From Echinarachnius parma (lineage: Eukaryota > Echinodermata > Echinoidea > Clypeasteroida > Echinarachniidae), in NCBI GenBank assembly GCA_037951105.1, contig JBAMJV010004364.1:1-64000 (forward strand): a stretch of DNA of 64,000 nucleotides. The letters are read 5' to 3'. The translations under genes and the position numbers were made by a program. Shown here piece after piece: positions 20,618 through 40,060 of this stretch. Numbering within the stretch: position 1 is the first letter of the stretch; every line of letters starts with the position of its first letter. Under the pieces are notes generated by a model. It was not told the origin of the DNA and ran no database searches. It saw only the letters and a program-made list of their open reading frames with translations.

Positions 20618-20835
20618 GGGGGCTGCTCAAGGTCCCTTCCTGAATAATATTCTTCTTGTTTCCCCCAAAATGGCGTTTTATATTGCCATAAAAATGACGT
20701 GATTTTGAGTGCTGTTGTCGAGTCCGGGTTCAAGACTTGTTTTGGTGGTCTCGTGACTCGGATAAACCAATTGAGAACATGCTATTTCGCTGGGGACTCG
20801 GGCTAGGAACTTGTGGACTCGACTTCATCCCTATA
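20618..20835. other. Unremarkable spacer
   Basis: No coding or repeat structure was recognised in this stretch between two repeats. Confidence 0.4.
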
Positions 20836-21065
20836 TGTTTTGTCGAATATGACTTGAGATTGCCCGAATATGACAGGGTTTTCCCCGAATTTGAGATGCC
20901 TTTTGCCTGAATATTGCCATTTTAAAACTCTGGGGAAAGGGGCTCTGATGGGGGGGGGGGGGGGGGGGGTCGAGAGGCCTAAGCCCCATAGAGCCCCCAC
21001 AGCTCTGACGCCTATCCAGCCAATCATGTGACCCCCGCCATTTTGTTTTATCCTCAGGATGCAAA
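20836..21065 (-). repeat. Dispersed G-run/TCATATTCGGGCAA repeat, copy 1
   Basis: On the minus strand it reads GCGTCAGAGC..., a C20 run (20969-20950), then TCATATTCGGGCAA-type words. The same order is seen on the plus strand at 63600-63860. Confidence 0.55.
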
Positions 21066-21780
21066 AGGTCCTGTGCAATTCAATTCAATGCAACGTGGCT
21101 TCTTGTTCAAATACACATCCCTATCTTTCGCAAACATGCTGATATGTGTATAGCATTCAACTGCACCGATCGATGAGATAAATATGAACATTGTGAAACG
21201 GCGCATGTTGTTGAATACGTTGGTTATATTATGCATTGTGAAACGATGCTGTTTAATATTCCATCCATTCAGATTTTTTTTAAATAATCAAACGTATTTA
21301 TAGCGTGACCAAGCAACATCGTTATCTATTCTACTTGTTTTCTATCGTTGTTTTGCTGAAAAAGACTGAAATACATGTATTTTAAAACAGACTCAGATAT
21401 TGTTTGTTATGACAACTGTTATGAATATGTCGTATCGAAACGAAAATGTTGCCGTTAATTACAACTTTGTGTGTGTCACAAAATTCGTGACATAGACAAT
21501 ATGAACAGCACAACGAGAGATCAATTTCTAGGCCGATTTGTTTAATATGATTATTATATCTATATGGCAAACAGATAGGAGTGGGGGGGGGGGGGGGGGG
21601 GGGGGGGGCTTGGGAGCACCTGCAGCCCCCTGAAATGACAATGGCATAAAATTAATGATCTATAATTTATGAAAGAGGCAACTAAAAAATATTTTCAATA
21701 GCCTAAAGTCATAAATGATATTGCGATATAAATATCGACCCATCATGTCCGTTTTCTGTTTTGCTCGCTTGTTTGCTTGC
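21066..21780. other. AT-rich spacer with a 26-nt G run
   Basis: The only outstanding feature is G26 at 21583-21608. No gene is seen. Confidence 0.5.
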
Positions 21781-22250
21781 TTAAGCCCCTTTCACACCGA
21801 ACCTGCGTAGAGTTGCGAAGTGTTGCGTACAGAGTACGCCGAAATAGGCTGCGTATTCGGGGCGTATTCGTGAACAAAAAACATTCTTCGGCAACTAACG
21901 CTTGTAGGGGCCGCGAGTAGATGTTTCGTCGGACTGGCGTAGTGAGGGAAGCGTACTATTGCGTAGGCATGGCGTACAGTAGCGTAGTGTTGCGTATACT
22001 TGCGTTGGCATGGCGTATAGTAGCGTAGTGTTGCGTAGACTTGCGTACTTTCTGCGTTCAGTGTCTACGCAGACAGTACGCGAAACAAATTAAACATGTT
22101 TTTTGCGTCCATCTCGCGTACCCCTCTGCGTACCTCAGCGTGTAGTTGCGTAGAGTTGCGTAGGGCAACGTACACTCGGCGTAGTCGGTACGCAACACTA
22201 CACAACTCTACTCAACTCTACGCAGGGCCCGGTGTGAAACCCCCTTTAGG
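21781..22250. mobile_element. Word-repeat element 3 (interior of GCGTAGTGTTGCGTA words)
   Basis: Starts TTAAGCCCCTTTCACACCGA and ends with the inverse GGTGTGAAACCCCCTTTA. The interior iterates TTGCGTAG, GGCGTA and GTACGC words; outermost words (CCTGCGTAGAGTTG) are inverted at the other end. Confidence 0.8.
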
Positions 22251-22340
22251 CAGCCTACAGATTTGATTCATTGGATTTGAATATATAAAATCCAAAAGCT
22301 CCGGGCGCCGTCCTTTGGACCCTACCCGATGCGGCTCGCA

Positions 22341-22395
22341 CTTAAGCCCGGCGCAGACAGAGCCGACTCGACTCGACCCGATCCGACTGGTTTTC
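22341..22395 (+). mobile_element. Truncated word-repeat element
   Basis: Begins TTAAGCCCGGCGCAGACAGA then GACTCGACTCGACCCGATCCGAC, the same terminus-plus-word layout as its neighbours. It stops where the duplicated protease segment begins. Confidence 0.45.
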
Positions 22396-22399
22396 ATTA

Positions 22400-22912
22400 A
22401 CTTTCTTCTATTCCGATAAAACGCAATATGGTATAGAAAGCAGTCGACAAGGTGTACTGGTTCATATGAATGACCAGCAGATTCTTGGCTGCAATGTTAT
22501 TGGAACATTTTAAAATGAAATGTATTGCTCACGGTGGATGTGCGAGCGGGGGGGGGGGGGGGGGGACGTTGCAGGCGTTCTGGATTTCTTTTTCCGACGG
22601 CGACGGCGGTGGGGATGCCGGCGGCGACCATACTCGCTACGGCGTTGTCCATGACTCCATGGATATATAGGCACTACCTCCAATATACATGGAGGCGACG
22701 GCATCGAAGTCGGCGTTGAAGAGGACGAAGTCGCATCCGCCGACGATGCTGCTGGTGCTACCGCTTGTTAAGGACCTTGACTCCCCTGATGACGTCTGAA
22801 CTCCTATGGCCACACCATATGACTGTGAAGGAGCCAACGGTTCCGGGGCAGTGGGCTCCGTGACCGTTGCAGTCGCTCTGCAGCAAAAGAGAGGACGTTC
22901 TACAATTCTATT
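22400..22912 (-). pseudogene. Inverted, decayed copy of the protease His exon with intron flanks
   Basis: The minus strand matches 32240-32760 through the acceptor (CGTCCTCTCTTTTGCT-CAG), exon 5, the donor (GTGAGCAATACATT) and over 150 bp of intron (ACACCTTGTCGAC, GGAATAGAAGAAAGTT). Because the intron is included, this is a DNA-level duplication, not a retrocopy. The exon reads DCNGHGAHC, so the catalytic His is kept. It frameshifts soon after (extra bases after GGCTCCTTCAC) and later runs into C18 (G run 22548-22565) exactly where the intact exon has CCCCC before GCTCGC. It cannot make a protease. Confidence 0.88.
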
Positions 22913-23031
22913 CAAAAAAATAATGAACTTTTTCGCTCGTGTTTTTCTTAACCTCTGTAATAAATATTTTTAAAATGTGTACATAGAAACTGTCTAAAAA
23001 AAACACGACTATTGCAAAATTGGACAAGATC

Positions 23032-23603
23032 TTAAAAAGATAGTTGAGTTCTGGTAAAGAGAGTACAGTTTTGGTCAAACTGAATTTTAGTAACCAAAAC
23101 CTGTACCATTAAATTACAAACTAAAAGTTACAGCTTGAAAGGAATTCAAAATTACAAATGACTAGGTAAAAAGCCTGTTATCATAAAAAAAAAAATAGCC
23201 GTTAAAACTCAAGAGGGCGTTCTCTAAGCACTCATTCGTTTCAACCATACAAAATAAAATATTGTGCATGTGATGTTTTGTTGAAATAGTGATTAGATAG
23301 AGAGATTACCAACAACTATTTCAAAACCTCTTTTGTAAATTTTTGGAAAGAGGAGGCATTTAAAAAAAAAATAACGGCTGGTTTAACATTATTGAATAAT
23401 TGTGGAGCCCCACAATTATTACAAAATTAATGGTTATGTTTATGGATATTTCAGCCATTTCTGAACCAATTTTGATCAATTAAAGTTTATTCTGTCATTA
23501 AAATTGTATGCTCTTTCAAATTTGATACTCGGTTTTTCATTATCTCACAAAAATAATTATTTTGTGTAGCGCCCTCTATACCAAAACTCAACTATCCCTT
23601 TAA
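23032..23603. mobile_element. MITE family A, copy 3
   Basis: TTAA at 23032-23035 and 23600-23603. The right end is CCAAAACTCAACTATCCCTTTAA. The left 60 bp carries the GAGAGTACAGTTTTGGTCAA variant also seen at 54095. Confidence 0.85.
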
Positions 23604-23869
23604 GGTGAAACGATCGTTAACATCACGGTGGCTCCGCCGGCAAAGTTGGCAACCTGCATGTTACGGAGTTTGACAATCAAAAGAAACTATATAAGTATAT
23701 ACCACAAAGCCTCAAATAGGCTATTCCACGGATATATTCTCTAAATTCTTTTATTTAAAAAGTTTGTTTATATTCTTTATTCCTTACATATTTAACTGAT
23801 TATATATATTGATTGTGATATATATTTTTTTCAATTCAAACATATAGAGCAACTTACCAGAAATATACT

Positions 23870-23965
23870 AGTATTGTGATTAAAAGAACGCAAAGAAAAT
23901 GGGATTCCAACGGGATTCGAAACCGAGACCTCCGGATTGCTAGACCGGTGCTCTTCTAGCCTCTT
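23870..23965 (-). mobile_element. tRNA-like SINE, copy 1
   Basis: The minus strand reads GAAGAGCACCGGTCTAGCAATCCGGAGGTCTCGG then TTCGAATCCC. This is a tRNA anticodon arm (loop CTAGCAA, anticodon AGC by position) and B box, followed by TTTTCTTTGCGTTCTTTTAATCA. The tail is shared with 10660, 31290 and 46190. The acceptor stem does not pair, so it is a SINE, not a tRNA gene. Confidence 0.7.
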
Positions 23966-24149
23966 GACAAGGCATGTCTCGTCTGAGCTGAGTTGAATAG
24001 TATGCATTATGCAGGAACGACTGGACAGCGCGACTACCCTGCACAATCATTTGCCGAGAGGGGATCGCACGTGAATTATATTCACCACCTGCCAGATAGC
24101 CTCCATCAGGCGTTCAGTCGTTCCTGATCCTGCATGCAGCGCAGCCATT

Positions 24150-24215
24150 GCTTGCTTGAGACACGAAGCCTTGTTAAAGGCTAGTGCTCTTCCGACTGAG
24201 CTATAGAAAACCCTA
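24150..24215 (-). mobile_element. tRNA-like head with A box
   Basis: The minus strand reads ATAGCTCAGTCGGAAGAGCACTAGCCTTTAACAAGGC, a tRNA-like D arm and anticodon arm. Inverted AGGAACGACTG words (near 24011 and 24115) separate it from the SINE tail at 23965, so these may be parts of one composite repeat. Confidence 0.5.
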
Positions 24216-24990
24216 GACGGTGCTCGTCCCTGAAACCCCTTAATTCTCTTTGCCAGAATGGTCAGAAGCTATTATATATGTTTGTTCTTGTATCTTTATT
24301 GTAGCTTTTTATAAGTATTTTCAGATGGAATGAATAAAGTAACGAAAAAAAACCCCACAATAATTTGCCAAAATATTATTACTTTAAAGAATTAGTACTT
24401 CTGTCGTACGCCAAGTAATCTTTAGTGATTTATTTGGTCAGAAATTGAATATACCTCTATTTTCTGCAATTTTAGGGTTTAAAGTTAGCAATGGTCCAGT
24501 GGTCCTATAGCAAGAACGAAAGAGTTTAAAAGATTTTTAAAAACATATTATTACAAATTATCGTTTCACAAAGGATATATAACAATACAGTTATAAAGTT
24601 TGGTGACAATTTATTTGAACGTTTAAATATATATAGTTTTTGGGAGAACAAAACGGACATTGCGGAAATGGGTTGTGATGTCAACGAAACATGCATGTGT
24701 TTTCAGGAGTAGTGTTGGACTTTCATTACTCGTCCATTTCTGAAAATGTAACGCATATACACCTAATTTTGACATTCCCATTATATTAAGTTTATGGTGC
24801 ACCACGTTCATGTAAATAATAAGTTACGGTAGATTAAAAGAATACTTGTAAACAGTGGATATGGATGTATATACGTCAATATAAATCCTCTTATTTGTAT
24901 AATGATATCTCTGATTATAATTACATAACATGCTCTGTTTACGGAACGTGGTTTCTGATAGTAAAGGGAACATGACACCTGTCGCACCAC
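24216..24990. other. AT-rich DNA upstream of the protease gene
   Basis: No ORF of note and no clear repeat was found. Confidence 0.45.
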
Positions 24991-24997
24991 CAAACCC

Positions 24998-25029
24998 TTT
25001 AAATATCGCTCCTTTTCTCCAGTTCGTCA
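24998..25029 (+). promoter_or_regulatory. Candidate core promoter of the protease gene
   Basis: TTTAAATA at 24998-25005 lies 31 nt before TCA at 25027-25029, a plausible initiator. It precedes a short exon-like stretch ending in a strong donor. Confidence 0.45.
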
Positions 25030-25085
25030 TCACTTCACAGCAGCTACCTTCCAGTTTCTCAAGACCCCTGTCAATCAAGAATCAG
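25029..25085 (+). other. Non-coding first exon of the protease gene (inferred)
   Basis: Ends AATCAG|GTAAGA, a near-consensus donor. The next acceptor in the right place (TTCCACAG at 25902) is one base before the protease ATG. No ATG occurs in this segment. Confidence 0.45.
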
Positions 25086-25174
25086 GTAAGATATCTTGTG
25101 AATTCCATTAATAATCATAATCATTTCGAGAAATAAAAAAACAGCAACCAAATGCAATTTTAGGAAAGTGTAAA

Positions 25175-25440
25175 ATAATAATAAAACACATTTTTGATAT
25201 AGCGCGTATCACATTGCAGATGCACGTCTCAATGCGCTTGTATTATTACCCTGGTCGTTACTGGTACTAGTTAAAACCCGCACAATTATCTTGCGCACCA
25301 TCTCAACTCCCCGGGGAACATACTAGCCGATGACAGCCATATGATAACGCCCATGCTAATTAACACCCAACCATGTACCCATTTATACTCCTGGGTAGAG
25401 AGCAGCAATATGGATTAAATTTCTTTATGAATGACATAAA
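25175..25440 (+). mobile_element. SINE-like repeat, second copy
   Basis: Contains TATAGCGCGTATCACATTG, CTCAATGCGCTTGTATTATTAC, CACCATCTCAACTCCCCGG and GGTAGAGAGCAGCAATATGG, parallel to 15168-15460. Lies in the 5' UTR intron. Confidence 0.55.
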
Positions 25441-25903
25441 TGATGGGACATCAACCGGGTATATAGTGACCACCTAAGAGAAAACGAAGAGTAGTCACTG
25501 CATACAGGGGACCTTTATAGACAGGTTTCATAACATTTGTTTTTCTCTGCATGGGATTACTTTTGGTTGCCACTACGTATAGGCAGATTGGCTGTTAAAG
25601 ACGAGTCTGACTATACAAATTAACCGCATTTTTAAATCTTGATGAATATGGCACCGATACTGTGTAGTGTTCTGACAACCAGGGATCTCGTGATATACAA
25701 AGAGACACGTAATTTCCCGCTGGTACATTACTATATGGTATGTCGTGACCGGAATACATCATTGCTCAAATAAAAACCTTATTGATTTGGTCAATGTATA
25801 CAACTTAGTATAGGCCTACATTTATTACGGATTATGTTAAGTATGGTTACAGTCGTACAATTATTGTCATAATTCTTTTTATTTTAATTTAAAATTCCAC
25901 AGC

Positions 25904-34553
<8,650 letters not shown>

Positions 34554-34576
34554 GGTTGGTATTAGACAAGATTCTA

Positions 34577-35145
34577 GTCGATATTATCGCTCGTTATTCC
34601 ATAGTCTAGGTTCTATACTCTGTTTTTACACCTTTCCCCCATATATCGCGTAACCCGGTGCATCTGTACGCCCGGTGAATCTGAACGGAAACAGAGTATA
34701 GGTAAAGTTGGCAATAGCTCCGCCCATCGCGAGTGATAGACAGCGCACCGACTGTGTTGAAGGTTCAGATCGTAGTCTGTGTATTGCATACCAAATTACA
34801 CATGTCAGCCGAAGATCTTCACTTCAAACTTAGTAGTTTATTGTAAAACACTTGTAATCAATGTTGTTTTCTCTTTTTATACACCCACTAATGAAACACA
34901 TTATCATTTTACCATGGGATTCTCACTTGTTCATTATTTTGTTATTCACAGAGTACAAAGTCCATATTGCAACTCATATTGAAGACTAATGCCCGCCGTG
35001 AAAATCCACACGAATTCCCTCGCCTTGCCAACTTTGCCTATACTCTGTTTCCGTACAGTTCATCGGGCGTACAGATGCACCGGGTTTATACGCGTATATG
35101 TATACAGAGTATAAAACCTAGACTCTTTATTCCACCGCTCCTGCG
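34577..35145. mobile_element. Palindromic element in the protease 3' UTR
   Basis: TCTAGGTTCTATACTCTG, CGGTGCATCTGTACGCCCG and TATAGGTAAAGTTGGCAA on the left are inverted on the right between 35018 and 35140. It starts about 25 nt past the stop codon, before the first AATAAA. Confidence 0.75.
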
Positions 35146-35215
35146 CAAGAATTCTTAGCGTAAGCTATTACCATTGTAAACAGAATATTTTTCTTCTTTG
35201 GAGCACAAATGTTTG

Positions 35216-35221
35216 AATAAA
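35216..35221 (+). terminator. Candidate AATAAA poly(A) signal of the protease gene
   Basis: First AATAAA on the sense strand after the stop codon, about 660 nt downstream and past the palindromic element. Not otherwise supported. Confidence 0.35.
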
Positions 35222-35379
35222 TTGGTAAGAAAAAGCATGGACCATTAATTGAAAAGAAAAAAACAAACATAAGGTATGCCCCCGATAATTCACATGCCCC
35301 CCCCCCCCCCCCCAAATCAGCTAACGATAGCTATCTCGTCTTTTTGTGCAAATTATTGTTAGCGTTGTCAGGTTGCAAC

Positions 35380-36531
35380 TTAAAGGGAACCAACAGGCAA
35401 AAAGGATATTCTTATTAAGTAACGGTGATTGTTTAAGAAGTACACCTCACCAACAAGTTCTGAAAAATAGTTTTCCAGACAAATTATATAATTGGAGAAC
35501 TCATCACCATACTTAGGTATGTTTGCATGGGTCTGCAGAAGAAGACTATCTATTGTCTAGGACGTAAGCGTCTTCCGTGGTTCAATTGTCTCCAAACGTA
35601 CACGGGCGTTTGGCGCATACGGAACCATGAGGCCCTGTTGGTTATGTATGTGTTGGTGATTAATTGTATTGTTAATGAATTACACAACCCTTTGTAAAGG
35701 GTCAGACATCTATACTACGCACAAAAAGTTCCGCAATCGAGGTTTGTGCATTAATAACTTTTCTATTAGGTTATTACCATTGGTAAATTTGGTATCATTG
35801 GAAAGCGTGAATTCTCCCCGTTACATTGACATAACATTTGCTATGAGTATTTCATCATGGAATGTGCATTGCATCCAAATGTAGGGCAAAGTCAAAAGTG
35901 AAATGTTGCAAAATGCACTGATTCTGTCAACAAAGGGCCTTCCTTTTGTTTGAAGATTAAAATGTGGCTTGAATGCCTATTACGTTATTACCATTCATAA
36001 ATTTGGTATCATTGGAAAGCGTGAATCCCCTCTTTACATTGATATAACATTTGCTATGGATATTTTATCATGGAATGTGCATTACATCCGAATGTAGGGC
36101 AAAGTAAAAAATGAAATGTTGCAAAATGCACTGATTTTGTCAACAGTGTGCCTTCCTTTTGTTTGAAGATTAAAACGTGGCTTGAATGCATGACCACATC
36201 ACCCCCATTCAAGCCAAGGAATGCACTCTGTTGACAAAATCAGTGCATTTTGCAACATTTCACTTTTGACTTTGCCCTACATTTGGATGCAATGCACATT
36301 CCATGATAAAATATTAATAGCAAATGTTATATCAATGTAAAGAGGAGGATTCACGCTTCCCAATGATACCAAATTTATGAATGGTAATAACGTAATAGGA
36401 AAGTTATTAATGTGCAAACCTCGATTGCGGAACTTTTTTGTGCGAGGTATATTTAATATCAAACAACGATATCCAAAAAGGCAAACATAATAATAAGCCT
36501 GTGTTATTTTTTGCGTGGTTGTCCCCTTTAA
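35380..36531. mobile_element. MITE family F4, copy 1, split by a TA-flanked palindrome
   Basis: TTAAAGGGAACCAACAGG at the left and GTGGTTGTCCCCTTTAA at the right. Inner words (CATGGGTCTGCA, ATTGTCTCCAAACGTACACG, ATACGGAACCA) match 44097-44508. The element is interrupted at TA by 35713-36449. Confidence 0.8.
35713..36449. mobile_element. TA-flanked palindromic element with a tandem duplication
   Basis: TACTACGCACAAAAAGTTCC and the inverse of GGAACTTTTTTGTGCGAG form the ends. The left arm is duplicated in tandem (about 210 bp, 35766-35984 and 35985-36192; shared GGTATCATTGGAAAGCGTGAA). TA target and terminus recall Tc1/mariner-type MITEs. Confidence 0.78.
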
Positions 36532-37260
36532 CATTTTCTTGTTGTCACATTTTCTCATTCAATACAGAATGGAAAAGCTGAGAAGAACACCAATAATTAC
36601 TTTGGAAAATGCTGCAGATCTCAGTCGCTCGAACAAAGTTTTTCCAGTCCTACTATACAGATTCGTTACTGATTTAATAATGATACGAACAGAAATATTA
36701 TTTGTGTGTGTGTGTGTCAAAATCGTGAAATAAAATGTTCTATTAAATCAACACTCGTTTTCGTAGAGTTGTCTTCGACTGTATCGATCTTTCGTTGGAT
36801 TGTTGTTGTTTATGTCTGCATGTGTTTGTTGATTCAGTTGTTGCTTTATTGTTCTTTTGTTAAATTTCTGAATAATTATCTAAAACTATCGGCGTGTTTG
36901 CTTACTGATTCGTTGAATGGTTATGATTTATATCTGCATGTGCGTTTGTATTTTGATTTGGTTGATGTTTTGTTCTTTTGCTAATTGCTGAATAACTATC
37001 TATAACTCTTAGCATGATTGCATATTGATTGGTCAGTGTGTGACATCTTTACCCGTGGGGGTACCTGGCGGTGACATTTACTCACTCACATACGCACTCA
37101 CATTCACTTTAAATTTGAAAAGTACACAATTCCACGAAATTACACAAAGTAATTTCATTAATTTAAAGCATTGTACCGTCCTCTAATACACTAATCATAG
37201 ATTAAAAAGCAAAATGCAGATTCTATCAAACAAAAGTACACTAACTCACAATCGCCCCCT
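36532..37260. other. AT-rich spacer
   Basis: Contains a short TG run (36700-36718) and a duplicated GATTCGTTGAATGGTT/GATTGTTG-like text near 36790-36990. No gene is seen. Confidence 0.45.
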
Positions 37261-37286
37261 GATCATCGCACCTCTATCCCTACCAC

Positions 37287-37361
37287 TACACACACACATG
37301 CACACACATACGCCCCCCCCCCCCCACACACACACACTCACGCACACGCACACGCACACGC

Positions 37362-37398
<37 letters not shown>

Positions 37399-37404
37399 TA
37401 CATG
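37287..37404. repeat. (CA)n repeat with C13
   Basis: CA dinucleotides with CGCA variants and a C run at 37313-37325. Confidence 0.95.
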
Positions 37405-38092
37405 TACATGATTATACAGTTTTCCTTGTAAACATATTCATGAATACATTACACTAGCCTTACAGAGTCTTTACAGAGGTAATCGAAATGGATGCATATG
37501 CGTAGCATTTCAAATAACTATGGTTGTCTTTTACATCAATGCAGAATTGATGGAAACGAAGCATAACGGCGTTAGAACAAAAACAAACAAACGACAGCTT
37601 GTAAAAATCATACCCATATGTTTACTCGTCTAGCAAAATACAACGTCATACATATGTAATAATGTACATTATTTATAGCTGAAGCAGGAACATATATACA
37701 CAACAACCCTTTTGATCGAAACAATTGCAACTTAACATGACATTATTTAGATTTAAAAAAAAATCACTATTTCATTGAATGTGCAACTACTCACTTTCCG
37801 CTTGATTCTTACGACACCTATATAGTTGGAAAATTACAAAAAAATTGCACATTTGAACATGTTGAATTAATAATGTTTCAGTGCTTTTTAATAACATTTC
37901 ATAATTGTGTTGTCCATTTAGGGATCGTTTATCATTTCATGGGTTATAACGCTTATGAAATAACATTAACGGAAAACAAATAAGGTTGAATTTGACAATA
38001 TCTCCTTGGGAATGTAATATACTGGGTGCATTGTTAAAGAGCGTCTCGTCTTGCACCACCAGACACCTCGTGTTCTCTCGAACAAATAGACC

Positions 38093-38238
38093 ATGAGAAA
38101 GAGAAAGATAAACAATCGATTGTAAGTTACAAATAGTTGTAAGTCACATCATATGTTCTAAATGAGCGAATCTGATTGGTTGAAACGCGCAAAGGTTCTG
38201 ACTTACAATCGATTGTATCTCTTTCTGCAACGAGACCC
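38093..38238. mobile_element. F3 palindromic MITE, copy 3
   Basis: AGAAAGATAAACAATCGATTG, core GAGCGAATCTGATTGGTTGA, and CTTACAATCGATTGTATCTC with TTTCTGCAACGAGACCC. Confidence 0.8.
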
Positions 38239-38331
38239 TGGTCACAAAAGTAGGTAGGATCCCACCGGACACTTTCGATTGTATGAACCCCAAGTGGACT
38301 GGAAAGCGATGCCGTCACGATTAGGCCCCGC

Positions 38332-38445
38332 CCCACGTTCACCCATTGGTCGGTCAACCCCGTCTCAGTCAAGTGCAAACGTGGATTTGGCGTAACAGGT
38401 TTTCGTACTCAACTGAGAAGGTCGACCGAACAATGGGTGAACGTA
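38332..38445. repeat. ~110-bp hairpin
   Basis: CGTTCACCCATTGGTCGGTC pairs with GACCGAACAATGGGTGAACG; TCTCAGT pairs with ACTGAGA. Confidence 0.7.
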
Positions 38446-38486
38446 TTGGGGAGCGATCTTATCGCCACGTCATCATGAACCAGTTT

Positions 38487-38797
38487 GACCAGGGGATGTT
38501 TCACAATGATACTAAGTCGAACTTAACACTAAGATGGACTTAAAAAGTATAGAAAGCCATTAGTTTCTTTGTTAAACTGTTAAACGATTTCTTTACACAG
38601 TCCTAGCATTTTGAGAAAAATCATCAACATTTTATTTCATCAAAGAGACTTCAAGTTATTGGTGTAAAATTGTGGGCTCTTTTGGGCTCTTGACTATCGT
38701 ATGTCTGATTCCGCAGCTACAAATGGCTTTCCATAATTTGTAAGCCCAACTTAGTGTTAAGTTTGACTTGGGATCTTTGTGAAACACCTCCAGGAGT
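38487..38797. mobile_element. Palindromic MITE with TGTTTCACAA ends
   Basis: GATGTTTCACAATGATACTAAGTCGAACTTAACACTAAG is inverted as CTTAGTGTTAAGTTTGACTTGGG...TTTGTGAAACACC. About 310 bp. Confidence 0.75.
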
Positions 38798-39349
38798 AAA
38801 CAGTCATGTAAATCGAAAGTTCTCTATGTAGATGAGAACCTCACTGAACACGCTGACGAAACGCAGTGGGCGTCCATGGCAACCCCACAGCGATCCAGAG
38901 GTGGACAGCCGTCGTTTGATTAAAACCGATGATGGCAATGCTAACAATTTAAAAGCGGAAACAAATGTCTGAGACCATCGCTTCTTTCACATCTAAGCAT
39001 GATAACGGGGGAAAATAACAACAACACTAAAATCATTAAATTGAATTGTATTATTGATTCTAATACTGATTTAAAGCACGTCGGAATTGATCATGATGGA
39101 TTTCAATTTTGAATTGTTCATATAATTTGGACATTTGAGAACTAAAAGCATAATATTTGTAATTGCAGTACATTTCAAGTAACTATGTTTTAAACTCTAT
39201 AGATCGATTCATGAGCACACACATCATATCAGTACCAAGTCTGCAGAACTAGGCGTACGTCAAAATGGCGCATGCATCCATGTGATCTCTTTGAATTGCG
39301 CCCTCAATGGTCACAATGACATAGTTACATAGTTAGAACACTAAGAGAG

Positions 39350-39745
39350 TTAAAGGGACTTAGTAACATTTTCCAAATCCTCAACATCCAATTGGAATTC
39401 TAGCGGTTCCCTCATACCTGCCTGTATTCATATTAACGATAGAAGCATTGGACAGGTTTTGATTTTTCAAATTTCCCTTGCGTTAAAAAGATATTTACGA
39501 TTGAAGTGTTCAAATGTTAAATTATCCACTGGATAGTCGTAACCGTGTACACAATCAGTGCAATGAGTTAGTTAACATCACTTTGCATTATTTTTTGCTC
39601 ATTACTCATAAACTCGTCCATTTAACTTGAAATGTTCACACAATACCAAGTGGACATATCAGATAACAACAATATATTACATTGTATCAACCATTCATCA
39701 CTTGTTGCCGCTGCACTTGTCAACAAAGTTACTAGATCCCTTTAA
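39350..39745. mobile_element. MITE family 2, full copy
   Basis: TTAAAGGGACTTAGTAACAT to GTTACTAGATCCCTTTAA. 396 bp, lying about 315 bp beyond the end of the 40061 gene. Confidence 0.82.
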
Positions 39746-40060
39746 CATTAGCTGGATGGATATCATCTTGTAAAATGCCCTTAAAAGTGAACAGTAATTA
39801 GTACATCAAGTACCGTACACTGTTAAAATATCATAGAATGATATAAATGCAGTAACTTTGACATCACTTCGGATATACAATTTCATAATTAAAGCGGCAA
39901 CATCATAACTACAAAACACTGAAAATTGTTTTTGTTTAATGAAAATTAGTGCTTTGTCTTTACCGTTGACATAATATGTTACGGTATATTTGTTATTATC
40001 TAGAGTCAGCTGAAGTCCAATGAAGCAAAATATAAAAACTGAATCGACTTAACTGAGGCA

